Assembly: GCA_902729315.2 (NCBI GenBank)
Contig: LR746281.1
Coordinates: 2,974,501-3,038,500 of the forward strand
Direction of reading: 5' to 3'
DNA length: 64,000 nt
From: Spirodela intermedia
Lineage: Eukaryota > Streptophyta > Magnoliopsida > Alismatales > Araceae
Part shown: positions 1-12,674 of the stretch, in pieces
Layout of the letters: each line of letters begins with the position of its first letter
How positions within the stretch are numbered: the stretch's first letter is position 1
The notes under the pieces: generated by a model
Databases searched by the model: none
What the model was told of the DNA's origin: nothing
What the model saw: the letters and a program-made list of their open reading frames with translations, nothing else
Program-made: the position numbers and the translations under genes

Positions 1-1140
1 GTTGGGGGGAACAAAAATGTAAAATGCAATAGGATGAAGACAATATGTTACCTGTAGCTATTGGAAGCAAAGAATTAGGAATTAACAGAAAATCCTGAAA
101 GCCAAATAAAAGTACTCATTGTAAGTATTAACCTCCCAATGTGTAATGAGAGTAATCAACTCTTTAAAACAATTTTTTTTGACTCTTTAGAACATTTAGT
201 ACACTGCAAAGTTGCCTAGGTAAATCCATTTTCATTTGATTAGTCTTTAATATCAGTATTTTTTTTTTAAAACAACCGTCTTGAATTGAACCCCTAATTA
301 TCCTAGACTCAAATGCAAATTACCAAGTATTCAGTCATCTCGTCTCTAAGAAGGTTTGTTCCTCCAAACCCATGAATTCATGATAAAGGAAGTAATGTGT
401 CAAAAGTGTGAGAGCATTCATTTGATTTATTCTTCTATTTAAACACATGTACTACATGAGTTGACTTAGAGGTGTTAATTCAGAAGACATTTTTTACTAT
501 ACGAGTTGCTTAGATTTGTGAAATCTAGTAGACACTACCTAAAGCATTTGCGTTTAGTGATCAGGAGATAGCAAAACTTTTAGAATGTGATCCTTAAAGA
601 GTGGAGTACAATAGACTATTATAATACTTGATTCCATAATTTGATAAGAAACTAGAATTTATGTGGGAGTCTGGAAAAGACTGATCCTCCTATTTGTCTT
701 TTCTTATAGCTTCCTTAAAACTAATATACAAGGCCTAAAGATACTTAAGGATATTATTTAGATTATTTTTATATGTTAACTTATGTAACTGATCATCAAT
801 TACCATTAATATAGCATATTATCTAATATTTTTTGTTCTCCGATCCTTAAAAATAATGCCACAATTAATTCATGCATTGCCTTCAGTTTAGTAGATTAAA
901 CACCAATTGTTCCACTAGGCTTCATAAAGAGTTCATCATATTCTTTATCAATAAGTCACTATCTTTTAAATGAATTATGGAATCTACAAACTAGATGTTA
1001 ATGATTTTGTTAGTAAATACCTCAAAGGTTAATTAACAAAGAATAAGGTGTATCATAAATTTGAGTTATCTAAGGGGACCTAAGAACAAAATTATATTTT
1101 AACACCCAATGAAACTAAAATGATAATTTAGTATCATACA
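1..1140. other. AT-rich intergenic DNA, no gene seen
   Basis: The segment is AT-rich with frequent stops in all frames. I recognise no coding exon, tRNA or transposon domain in it. Confidence 0.6.
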
Positions 1141-2352
1141 TCCGTAGCCCATCACTAGTACCGAGACTGATGCACATGGCTGACGGACCCATTGGCCGTA
1201 CACAAGGGTTATCATCCCCCGAAAGATTGTGGGCATGCGACTTTCATCCCGTTCAGCAATTACTAATATAAAATGGATCAGTCATAATTTCATTCAAGCT
1301 GCGCTGGGCATCATAAAGCCTCAAGGGGAGCATCCCGGGAAGATCTTCTCATGGCCGCCGGTGAGTCGACCCCCTGTTTAGTTGGGGAAGGGAAGATGGG
1401 CGTGTCACTGTTTGCCCCGACTTAACGGAAGACAGACAGTTGGGGAGTGTGGACCATGCAAGGTTAGGTTCGCAAGGGCTGAGGATTCGGTGGCTGGGTG
1501 ATTCTGGAAGATCTCCACGTGATTAATTCCATCGGATAGATAAATATATAACGATGAGAGAAAGAGAGAATGGGGATTTCCTTTGCCCCATGAGGGTATA
1601 TTCGAATCAGGGACACAAGTCGGGAAGGTAGAGATCCCGGCAGCCGCCGGCGAGGCCTGCGGCTGCGCGGTGGGAACACGCCGATCGCCGACACCTGCGC
1701 CGCCGCACGAGAACGCCTGGTCTCGGGGTCTGAGCTGGGGACAGTTGTCCACCGGGTGGAGCTCAAAGAATCGAAACGCTTTACGGAAAAGCTTCTCATC
1801 AAAGAAGATGCTACAATAGTTTTATAATTGAGGTGTGCGAGTTCACTCTTCGATATCCTACTTAGACTTGGACCATACATCCCATCCGAACAGTCTACGC
1901 GATAGAGACATCGAGAATTCTGTCCGTGGAGCGGAGCATGGATTAAAATAATGTAACATAAGAGATTCAACGTTAAATGTTTTGGTTAATTATGTGGACC
2001 CGTTCTAGAAGCAGTCCTTCAATTGAGTTATATAATCAGATTCGTCAACGATACGCAAATGGACACTGATGGCGAAGGAAGAGTGTGATCTGATCGAGAA
2101 ATAAATAGCGAGTCTAGAATCATATGGGTTTACTGTTGCTTTAGTGCATCGGTTAGATTTTTCGTGTAATCTCATAATAAACACTATGAGAATATACGGG
2201 GCAATCGCGAGAGTCATCATGCGCCGATACACTACAAAAAGATGCTCACATATTATGGGGAATCTGTCCCTATTGCTCGGCCGAAGACGGCCTCGCCATA
2301 CACATCTGTACACGTCGTCTAGGGGTCCCGCGGGGGTACGTGGACAACATGT
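1141..2352. other. Unassigned GC-richer patch
   Basis: The composition rises in GC between about 1160 and 1800. Open frames of 100-168 codons overlap on the minus strand (1405-1970) and one of 102 codons lies at 2005-2313, but none resembles a family I know. The mix of arginine-, serine- and proline-rich frames on several strands is what GC-rich non-coding DNA gives. It could be the first exon or leader of an unseen gene, a non-coding RNA, or a decayed sequence. It lies directly after the 3' end of the HIPP-like gene. Confidence 0.3.
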
Positions 2353-3277
2353 TTAGCATATGACACACGACGTGGGGTCCTCCTCGCAGCTATGGACAAC
2401 GTAGTGCACCGTCATCGGGGGCTGGAAGGCCCTGTGCACCTGTTCGTTGGGGTCCTTCTTCTCTTCCTTAGCCTCCTTCTTTGGCTCCTCCTTCTTGGCC
2501 TCTTCCTTCTTGGGTTCCTCCTTCTTGGGCTCCTCTTTCTTCTCTTCCTTCTTCGGCTCCGGCTCCTTTGCGGGGCCGACGGAAACGACGTCGGTGCGCC
2601 AGAACTTGCGTAGTCTGCCCACCACGCGAATCGGGTCGGCCATCCCGACCACGGTCATCTTCTTGTCCTTCATGTCCATGCAGACGAAATCGATCCCTAG
2701 AGAGATAATAAGTAAGCATTAGAGATTGCAGAGAGGGGGAAGAGAGAGGGAGAGAGAGAGGGGAGATTGTACCTATAAGGGCTGTTACGGCTTTCAATGC
2801 CTTCTTCTTCTCCTTCGGATCGTTCAAATCCAGTTTCAAGACCAATTTCTGCAGTTACAGGACGAGATGAGGAAAAGTTCTAGGCTCGAAACTGGAAGCG
2901 AGGTTCGCTACCGATGAAGGATGGTGCAGGTTGAATGATCAATAGGAATGGAAGAAACTTAAGAGGGAGAGAAACAGAGACAGAGGGAAAGAACAGGAGA
3001 GATGTTCGATCAAAAGCAGGATAAGTGGAACCTGCAGGGAGATCTTGGGGACAAAAGTTATAGGTCAGACAGAAGAGCAGAGAGACTGAAACATCGAGAC
3101 AAATATGATACGGAGCAGATCTTCCCTAGTTAAGACTGAATGACAAATGAAACGTTCGATTAAAGAAAGAAGAAAACTGAGGAACCCCTAAGGTGGGCAA
3201 GGATTTGACATTGACAACAGCAGAAGAGAAAATTGGAGCCTAGAAATAAATGAACGATTACTAACCTTATCGCCCAT
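2353..3277 (-). CDS. Heavy-metal-associated isoprenylated plant protein (HIPP-like), 3 exons
   Basis: Exons on the minus strand are 3277-3266 (ATG GGC GAT AAG, then GTTAGT), 2848-2773 (after CTGCAG) and 2696-2353 (after CTAG). They give 143 residues. Residues 5-70 form a beta-alpha-beta-beta-alpha-beta HMA fold with the family signatures [26 protein letters not shown] and a [10 protein letters not shown] hinge. A lysine/glutamate run of KKEE-type repeats (about residues 75-110) follows, and the protein ends in CVIC, a CaaX box expected to be farnesylated or geranylgeranylated, which tethers such proteins to membranes. The usual CxxC metal-binding pair of HMA domains is absent, as in a known HIPP subgroup, so metal binding is doubtful. 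The first coding exon is only 12 bp, chosen because it gives the family-typical MGDKKLVLKL start. Family members are implicated in metal homeostasis and stress or pathogen responses. The precise role here is unknown. Confidence 0.88.
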
Positions 3278-3483
3278 GATGAGGCCACACCTGCAGGAAG
3301 CCGCTTGCGAGTCCGAAGGTTCCCCTTTCTATGAGGGACTGGGAAGACGGAGAAAGCGCTGGAGCTATATGAGGGACTGGCGAGTGAGAGAGAGGCAGGA
3401 AACAGAGGAGAAGAAGAAACGTATAGAGAAAGGTTCCAGGGATTCGAAGACGAGACCCAGGACAACAAGAGGAAAGTTGGTGA

Positions 3484-3605
3484 CTGACGAAGGGATTGGT
3501 GATAGAAAATAGTTGAGAGAGAGAGAGAGAGAGAGTTACTGACGAAGGGATTGGTGATATAGAATAGTTGGGGGAGAGAGAGAGAGGGAGGTGAGTTGCT
3601 GACTA
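3484..3605. repeat. Tandem duplication of a 55-bp unit with GA core
   Basis: The segment starting CTGACGAAGGGATTGGTGAT at 3484 recurs at 3539. Each copy continues into ATAGAA/ATAGTTG and a GA-rich run. A third, partial start (TTGCTGACTAAG) is at about 3595. It lies about 200 bp upstream of the HIPP-like start codon, in its 5' flank. Confidence 0.8.
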
Positions 3606-5706
3606 AGAGAAGGGTAGGAAGGAGAGAGAGTTCGATTCAGGTGGGCCAGATCGATGGCGGCTGTACCACCCCCGGGACCCAAATGTAAAGTCTCTTCTCT
3701 CTTACTTTTTCCAGTGAGAGGCTGGAAAACGTTGCAAGTCGGGACAGGACAGGAGCGAATGGATGGCTTGATTTGCGTCGCGATAATACCAGTCCAACCG
3801 CTCTAATTAGTCATTCTGAGCTGAGGATGGCGGGCCCTACTCCATTCTATAACTCAATACCCCTCCACCTCTCTCTCACTCCTCTCTCTCAGAATCAATC
3901 TTTATTGGTCGCATGACGCATCCAAACCCTTGTCAGGCTTCCCCTCTCTTGATCAATAGACGAAATGAAAGCATCCAGATGCCATCAGGGACGTTGACAA
4001 GAATGGTATAAACCAGCAACATCAGCGACCGGCGGAGAATTCTTTGTCTCTATCCGCCAGCCCCTCTTCTCTTGTTAGATCTCTTGGCCACGCCATCGGT
4101 AACCAAGGCTTGATAGCCTACGTCACATAAAAGTCTTTCAAGCTGATCAACAAGCACTTAGACGGCATGGATAACCTCGGTAGGTGTTTGGTCTCTATCT
4201 CCAAAAAATACTTTGCCGTATTATGCTATTTGAGAAACTTGGCCCATTTTGGATTATGCTAACGAGCATCTTCTTGGTGTCAAGCAGTTTGACAAAAGGT
4301 TGTCACTAGTTCTGAAATTATTGGTAAAAAGGTACACTTTACCATGAGTAAATTGTGAGAGAATCATCTTTAAGTAGCAACTTTTTAGTATTCACTAACC
4401 TAGATATACAAGGGAACATGATTGTATAATTGACTAAATAAAAGTTTTTTGATGCAAAGTTGTGAAACGAAAATTAGAATGAGAAGTTAGAACCGCCTCT
4501 CTATATACAGACTGTGAATCTCCTTACAGTCGTGCATGTGATAAACAAAAGTTTTAAAAATATGGTGAATAAAACATAGCATCGGCAAAAACATGTCAAT
4601 GTTTAATTATCAGTAGATCATTCCTATTACAATATTTACAGTCAACCATTCTACTATGCTTGAGTACATGCAATGACTATACCTTTTGAACTTTCTCTCA
4701 CAATAAATTTATATAAATTTGGATATCCATATACATTCAGATGCCTTTCTTTGTTAATCATTTAGTTTTACTATTTTAAATATTTTTAAGGGTGTTTTTC
4801 ATGTTACTTTAAACACCAAAAGACTCTCGAAGATTCTAATTAGTGTGTTCAATGGTCTTCTCTTCCTTTCAGTTATTCTTGTATGAATATAATGGTTATA
4901 AGATTTTTAAATGGCATCATATATGATGGAATAGGTTCCTTAATTATACGTACCTATGATTCCAATTTCTTAATCGTGATAAATGTATCCATCTATCCAT
5001 TCACATGTTTTACACCAGTCTATCCACATTCACAACATTTTTTCTTGATTCATTTTTATTGAGTGGTGTTTGTATGCATATCTGAAATATCTCATTTTAA
5101 ATGAAATATTATTATATTTTTCTATCAAAATATTAGCACAATGAATGTCATTCAAAATCCACATTATTTAAAAAAGTAATGTGTCTGAGAAAATGAGAGA
5201 AAGAGCAGAAAATTTCGGACCATATAAAAAGAAAGGTCAGCATGGTTCCTTGTGGCTTGTAGCATGCACTTTCTCGTAGCATTGATCACTTGGGAGGCCA
5301 ACAAGACCATTTGATCAGCTAATGCCAACCATACACCTATTTACTACCGCTACATCACGTAAGCATGGGTTTCCAGCCCATAACGCAATTATAATATTCA
5401 AGACGGCCATGCTTACAATCCCAACCTAGATATAAAGTGAATCCACAAAGTACTGTAGAAATAGTTATTTAACTGGGATGAGGAATGGTAGCCAATCACA
5501 TTGTTCTTGGTCCAAAATAAGTTTAGCATCAACTAAGAAGTCTGGGCTTCGTGAATTTTAACAGCATGAACTATTTTTCTCGAACCAAATGTTTGTACCC
5601 AGTAGTAAAATTGCCATGTCTCACAAACTAATACACTTATAGCCCAATGTTAATTTCGAAAAATACATTCAGTTCTCTTCGTCGCGAATTTTTTTTTCTA
5701 CCTTGG

Positions 5707-5731
5707 CTCTCTCTCTCTCTCTCTCTCTCTC
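5707..5731. repeat. (CT)n microsatellite followed by C-rich run
   Basis: An uninterrupted CT dinucleotide run is followed by a run of C with scattered A. No gene is adjacent. Confidence 0.95.
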
Positions 5732-8700
5732 CAACCCACCCCCCACCCCCCGTGCAGCCCAGACACAGATGCACAGTCCACGGATAAATAGATTATTTTA
5801 AAATATGTAGCTATGTATGGATTAAATCACAAAACGATTTTCAGCTCTGTGCTGACACAGATCCATGCCTACCCTCTGATTCCTAAATTTCTTCTATATA
5901 ACTCTTTTTCTTGCCTTATCCAAACTGGCGTGTCCCCCCTCCACCCTACAAGTAGACATCAGCCGATGTGGGATGGGGCTAAGTATCTGCATACGTTTAG
6001 TTCCTTCCTTTCGCTGATTGGCATGTTCTGCCCTTCGTCCTGGTGAAGATCACTTCTTTTCTCCTTTCGTGGTTGGCCTTAAGTGTCTAATGCTTTCTAT
6101 CTCCCCAAAAAAAATTGTTTATTCCCATATTCTCTAGTAAGAAGGTGCTTTCTGTGCGTCCGATTTTGGTGTCCGGCCCAATATGAATGAGATACATTAG
6201 AAGAATGCTGAATCTGATTAAATTCCTACGATCTTTGGTCATGGATAGACCTAAGTTCAATGAAACTCGGCACAAGTTCAAAGTGCGGCTCCCATTTCTT
6301 TACCCAAGTTGCATCCAACCAACTCCACTTTGATTGAATTTTAGGGTGTGGAATCAGTTCGATGATTGGTCCTCGGAATAGAAAAGCCTTAGAGATGAGG
6401 AAAACTATATTACGTATTGAAACTAAAGCTTATGACTTCACTCCATGATTTTGATAATAACGAGAAAGATTATTGAATTTCATCCAGCAGTCATGAAAAG
6501 CATCAATCCATAAAACATATGACCTAAACTGGAAATTAGGCGAGTTTTACGACGAGCAACTTAATTTCTTACATAATCATGTCAACCACCTTACTCCTAT
6601 CAATACCAGATCTCAACGAAAAATCAAATTTCTGCAGGAGGCTCGAGGTGGAGGGGGTTTGGCACGGCACACTTCGGGGTGCAATATTTCTTTCAAAGCA
6701 GCCATTCTACCCCCACAGAACTTCTGGTGTCTTCTTATGTACTGTGGTCTTCGAAGGTCTGAACATATTTAGTTGGTCATTAGTGCAGAAAGCAGAAAAG
6801 ACTCACTGATACAGAAATGCTCAAGAAAGAAACGGAAAATAGATGTAGATTCCTACCTCTTTACCTCATGCGCAGGGAACAATAAAATCATTTCATTCTC
6901 AAACTGCCAAACCGATTCTTCAGCTGTTCAAATCCAAGATTATTCCTTGATTGAGTCTCAATTCAGGACACGGGTGAAACCTTCCAATCCTTAAGAATAT
7001 TAAAGGATTAAAGCCTCATTTCCTACTCTAGGAAGGTATAAAACTATGGAAAAATTATTGGGAAACTATTCTACTGAAGCATAGGCTCCTGGAGCGGTAC
7101 AATGAAAGAAATGACATCAGATATGATGATAATTTAAAAGAAAGTTGAAAAGAATCAATAGAAAAAAGGGAAAAGAAAAAAATGGGCTAATTTGGGATTT
7201 TATTAGCCTGTCCTTTCCAAAAAGTATGTTTTGAAGGGTTGGGACATCTATGTGAGGTTCTACCTATAGGAATTTAGAGAGATATTATTGATGGAGAAGA
7301 TTTTTTCTCACGATTGAATCTTATATCCCGTTTTAAACTTTTCACACCTCATTTTTCCTAATTATGAAGAATAAAATTAAATCTTCCAAAAAGTTCAACA
7401 TTGACGCTGAAAAATCATATGTACTCCTCCAACTTAGAAACTTAATACTAAATAATTCTACAAGAAACAATAAATGTCAGGTATATGTGTAATGTTGCAA
7501 GTATTTCCTTTTTTACTTTCTTTTATATTTTTATGCCAATTACGGGAATGAGCTTTGGTTTGGGGGAATAATTTTTAACTAGTGTTCTAGAAGAATAATT
7601 TATCCGACTGTTCTGCCTACTAACACATTAATGACGAGTAGAATAAGCCAAAGCATCAAGGCAGAGAAAAACAATACTAACTAGAAAAGTACGCCATTAT
7701 GTGTGGTTCTTTTTTTTTTATTTCTATCCTCATACATTTATTCAAAGTTTGTTCATTGTCCAACTCACCTGAGCTCGTTTTCTTATAAGATCTACAATAA
7801 CTTGTCTAAGATGTGAGCTTTCATGATGATGGCAAGCTTATTATTTTTAGTTATTTGATGATTAATTTTAGCCAAAAGGTATTTTAAAAATAAAGAAAAC
7901 CTTCATATTTTTAACTATGTGGTTGGGTCTTTTATGTAACTAAGATGAAAGTTTTTTCTTAATAAATCTTAGTCAAAATGCAAAGATCAGCTCATTTGCA
8001 AAGTAACTTATCCTTCAAATCAATCATGGACATGAAAAAGATGGTCAAGATTGAGTGGCTGCTTGCTGCAAAAGTCCTCAACCAAAATATTTTCTCTCTC
8101 ATCCAGTTCCATTCTTCTACCCACATGGCTCTGGCTTCCCTTCTCCATGATATCTTTGTTCCATTCCTATCTTTCCATACCCTTAAATCTTTTTCCCAAG
8201 TTTACAGAAATCGGAAAGCTCAATAATTCATATCACTCGATAAGGCATTTTTTCTGTTTTTTGCAACAGAATTTGAGCCCCATGAAAAATAACTCATGTG
8301 AATTGCTTGTATTTCTTTTTAACCTATTTTATACATTAGTTAAATGCCATGATGTAAGTCTATGGCATTTCCATATGTATGTATTTTCTATAGTCTAATC
8401 TATTTACTTATAGGTATTAGTTATTTATAGGATACACCTAGTAGTTGAGTGTCTTTATCTAGATATTCATATATATTATGAACCTATTAATTAAGAATTC
8501 AGTCTAGTTCTCTATACACCACATGTTTTTCTTGGGACTCTCTTTCTTGCTTGGCTCTTCAAGCTGCAACAAGCTATAATGCATCTTAGTTTTTAATCCA
8601 TTGGTTAACATTTTCATTAATAGGATGAACGTTCTTTGAATAATTTTGTCTACTCATTCTTAATGAGAATATTTTCTAGTTCTGTGTGCCAATCATGTTA

Positions 8701-9289
8701 CAAAACAAAATATATTATAGGAGAGTAATTGTATAGATACTGTATATATGTTCATACCATATATCCAATAACACCATAGTGTTAGATAATTCATTGATTA
8801 ATCTTGATTAGAACTCATTGTTTACTGTATTTTTTAATCAATGGTATCCATTTTTTTTGAAAAAATGATAAATATTATGTCATATAAAAATTTAAAAGTA
8901 AATCTGGAGATGTAATTTGTTTTGAAAAAATGAATCCATGGTATTCAAATACGAAATTCATGACCAATTTGATTGAATAATACTCAGTTCTTAGATACAT
9001 CTAGATTTTGAAAAATTAATGATACTCAATGTGTAAGAAAACATTAAAGATTAATTTATTTTCAAGTGAAAGGATGGAAATGGAGCACAGAACATGAAAT
9101 GACTTGGTGCTTGTTCACAAAGAATCCAATACTCTCCTCTTGGTGAGCCTTATAGCAATGTCATGGATGTATAATGGTATGACAACAAGAGGGTGTCATA
9201 AGAGAGGGAAGAGGACTCCAATAGTAGAACTTTTAGGTTGAGTTTGTGACAATTGGCATTACCCATTGGTTAGAGAAGATGAGGGGGGT

Positions 9290-10505
9290 GACATAACCTA
9301 TCATTTTTAATAAATCATATAAATTTAAAGTTTATAAACTTAAAAAATACTAATTTTTGCATATTTAAAAATATTTAATAATACATTAATAATTAAAATT
9401 TGATAAAAGGTTTCAAAAATAGTAGAACTATATTTCTAGGTCAATCATAGGGATATAAGATAATATTTAATAATATTTAATAATTTTTTCAAAGAATATA
9501 ATTTTTCATAATTTTTAGACTAAATAATAAAAATAAAATATATTTAAAAATTCACAAAAAAGAAAATTTGGGTGTATATGATGAAGATAACATCAATATC
9601 TCAACGAACATGATTCAAGTAGAAATAGAGTTTTGTCTAATAATTCTTATGTAAATGATTATAGATTATTTAATTTATCAAATTAAGATCTGTAAAACCT
9701 AGAAGAATTGTAATTGAATGAAAAAAGTTTTTGAAATTAGAAATCACATAAAATCTCACTAAATTAAACAAAAATTAAGTTTAAACTAAGAAAGGTAGAG
9801 TTCCGGCTTTGTGGTAGCAATCGTTGTAATTTTATTTGTTCATAAGGATTATCATATGACATCTATATCCTCAAAGGCTTTCTTTAGATATAGAGAATGT
9901 AGACAATCTTTTGATCTTCTTGTGAAGTTTAAAAATTAATAAAAAAGGTCAATGAACTATCTTTAGCAGTGGTCACATGACATAGTAAAAATGCAATGAC
10001 TTTCAAATCTCCGACAATTATCACCTAACAAAATGAGCTTCATACTCAAGGCCACATAACAAGAGGAGGCTCTTTATTGCATCTAGTAAGCTCTCATGAG
10101 GTGACGATTCATCTCTCGGTAGATCGTCATCTTTTGACAATAGTTTATTCATCAATCAATTAGAGATAATTTTCTCAATGAATTCATAATCTTTTTATCC
10201 ATAATCATTTAGTAGTTAATAATGATACTTCATAAATCATGTTGATGACTTAATTATTAATTTAATTAGATAAAAATATGAATTTTGACTTTAATAGAAT
10301 TCAAACCCTCACCGGTCCCTCGCCTACATAAGAGAGAATTAAATAAATATGCAAATATCCTCATTAAGTGACATCATATGGATATGTCCTTATAAGATAG
10401 GGGTATTTTAGTTATTAAAATTATTAAAAACCTACCGACAAACAATAGCACGAGTTTAGTCTCATATTAGTTATTTTTCTATATTTTGAGAGGAATATAT
10501 ACTTA
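9290..10505 (+). repeat. Dispersed repeat family, copy 1 (unclassified, non-coding)
   Basis: This AT-rich block aligns collinearly, by eye, with 16560-18035. Shared landmarks in order are AAATCATATAAATTTAAA, ATAAAAGGTTTCAAAAATAG, TTTTTAGACTAAATAATAA, AACGAACATGATTCAAGTAG, AGAAGAATTGTAATTGAATG, CATCTAGTAAGCTCTCATGA, AATTAGATAAAAATATGA and finally TTTAGTCTCATATTAG. No open frame survives and I find no terminal inverted repeats or LTR pair. It may be a long non-autonomous element or an LTR fragment. The strand given is arbitrary; both copies point the same way. Confidence 0.8.
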
Positions 10506-11649
10506 TGGTCCTCAAAAGAGGACCACATACTTTGCTTCCCCAGCCCTCTATTTTATGGTTTCAGATCGTTGGATTTCAACAGGAAATAAATTAGGCACAC
10601 TATATCAAGTGAAACTATTAATAGTCTTGATGAAAAGGTAAAATAATCTTGTGGCATTATGTGCATTGGTCCACTCCACTCATTGCCACAATTTGGCATA
10701 AAATCATGTAATTTCGATCTAACATGCCAAAGTGACATGACTTGCAGAAATCACAAGTACAGTTTGACTACAATAAGTGTAACTAACTAGCCTATTGTCA
10801 AGGGGAGCATGAACCCAAGTATACTTCTAGGTTTTGAGTCCAGGGGGTTGGTTTCCCCAATAAATCAGGCCCAATCAATCTCCTTCAACTCGTTGAGTAT
10901 AACTAGTGAGGAGTTTGATAGAATATTATGAGACCATATTCTTTCATCTATTGCTCAATTTATTTGTTGGTGAAATACATGAAGACCTCAAGTTGAGATC
11001 ATGCTGAAAGTTTTTAATTCATTTTTCCATTCTAGAATTTTTATTTTCTCTACCAAAAACAGCCCGCCAGATTTTTTCATTATTTGCTCAAAGTAATTAT
11101 GTGGCATAGTACACCGGTTTGCTTGAATATTGTTTCAAACATGGAACACAAAAAGAAATAAAATTCAAATACTCTCGACTTGATCACCCTTCTTTGCCAA
11201 AACATAGAACTTTAGAGAATGTTCCCATATAATGTAGCTCTCCAATGATCATCTGTGCATTAGCTCATGGAAGTGAGCATTTTTATGCAAATTAATCTCC
11301 CAAATACCATAAAAATATACTTTCATTTGAAAAATTATTCTTCATTAACATCAAATAATCGAAATGCTTTAATTTACTTTGGAAATTCATAAGTTTTCAA
11401 GAGTGTTAGCATGTGCATGCACTCTCATGCTCCCAAAAATAAAGACAAATGTCTTGATGCTCCTCATGTGAACTAAGATGTCGTTGATTCTTTGATGTCA
11501 TGGCCAAATCTCAGCCTTTTTTGAAAATATTGACTCAAAGATTATGATTTCGGTTAATCTGAATCTAGAACCCCATCAAGGAGAAGACAAGCAATAAGTT
11601 GGGGAAAGACACACTAGAGGCATGCCTCGCCTCCCCAATTACCTTAATA
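10506..11649. other. Intergenic DNA, no gene seen
   Basis: This is AT-rich, stop-dense DNA. No gene or repeat structure is evident beyond short A/T runs. Confidence 0.55.
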
Positions 11650-12490
11650 ATAAGTGGGAAGTCAAACCCCAAAATAAATAAAGGGTTTATTATTAAGTTT
11701 TAATCAATCAAACAAAGGAACAAAAGGACTCCAACAACGAAGGCTCTCACATTCTATCTTCCCAACATGTGAACGTGTGTGCGTGTGCATTTCATGAAAA
11801 CTCCCCTCTTTCAGTGACAGGTTTCCATCCTCTAGTGAGAGGAGAGAGAGGCTTATGTCCTTATATACGTCCTCCACCTTCCAAGTAGCTTGAAAGGTTT
11901 GACAAGTCAAACTCACAATAAAGAAAGGGTTCATCATCGACTTCCACGCCAACGTGTCGTATTCTTGCATTCCTTAGCATACCCTAGTCTCTACACGTGA
12001 ATCTGCGTGCATTTTATGAAAACCCCCCTCCCATGCCCCACTCTCTTGATTATTGGGCGTATCTCCTCAAGAGGAAGGAGAGACATTTACATTTACAGCC
12101 CTCCACCTTCTTGAGTACGTTTAAGTAGTGGTGGGGCAAGTCAAACACAAGCTAAGTAATGGGTTCATCAGCAATTTCATCACCAACCTCCCGCATTCAT
12201 CTACTTATGGTATAATCTATTTAAATTTCCGAAACCCTTAAAAAGGACGCCTCTCTACACGTTTAGGTGTTTATGTACATTTTGGGATAGCAATCTCTTC
12301 TATTATTAGATATGAAAGGGATATCTGCGAGACGCCCCGCCCTTGTGGGAGCCTCAACCTTCGGAAGCACCTTATGCTGGGGGCTAAAGAACCAAATACA
12401 GAAAACGTGAGTGGGTTATTGTCCATCTCACCACCAATATATGGGACACGGAGTACATGGCATTTTCATAAAAGCCCCTGTGTCGTGTAC
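11650..12490. repeat. Degenerate tandem repeat, unit about 245 bp, 3-4 copies
   Basis: A GTCAAAC...AAAGGGTTCATCATC-type block recurs at about 11652, 11905, 12141 and, weakly, 12390. It is followed each time by a CACGTGAATCTGCGTGCATT-like block (about 11768, 11992, 12256, 12442) and by AAAACTCCCCTC-type and CCTCCACCTTC-type segments. Spacings are 253, 236 and 249 bp. The last unit ends about 180 bp before the OVATE gene, so the array forms its distal promoter region. The CACGTG cores resemble G-boxes, but function is inference. Confidence 0.75.
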
Positions 12491-12604
12491 GTTATTAGCA
12501 AGCCCCTCTTCTTCATCCTCCTCTTAGTATCTCAGTAGCCCTCTGATGATCGTATCCCACCCGTCCATTTTCAAGGCTTGTGCAGGGCAGTTCTGGCTCC
12601 TGGG

Positions 12605-12611
12605 TATAAAT
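12605..12611 (+). promoter_or_regulatory. TATA box candidate of the OVATE family gene
   Basis: TATAAAT stands 70 bases before the chosen ATG, at a plausible distance for a transcription start near 12635-12640 and a short leader. No other TATA-like site is close. Confidence 0.55.
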
Positions 12612-12674
12612 TTGAACAGCCGGATCGTCCGGTCCGGCACCATCTTAGCTTGTGAGCAGGTCGGCTTGTGAGTG

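Larger units (their letters stand above)
3278..9289. other. Intergenic DNA with microsatellites, no gene seen
   Basis: The first 600 bases form the purine-rich 5' flank of the HIPP-like gene, with GA runs and a short tandem duplication. The rest is AT-rich and stop-dense. Open frames reach only about 115 codons (8051-8398) and show no family resemblance. A CT run lies at 5707. A single 11-base match to the plant snRNA upstream element lies near 5963 on the minus strand, but I see no snRNA next to it. Confidence 0.55.

Noticed and set aside
2392-2722. Plus-strand frames rich in Leu, Ser and Phe across the HIPP-like last exon
   Set aside because: They are the antisense shadow of the KKEE repeat coding region.
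5955-5975. Exact match to the plant snRNA upstream sequence element (ATCCCACATCG on the minus strand)
   Set aside because: There is no TATA box at the expected 24-34 base spacing and no U-snRNA sequence follows. A single 11-base match by chance or from a dead promoter is likely.
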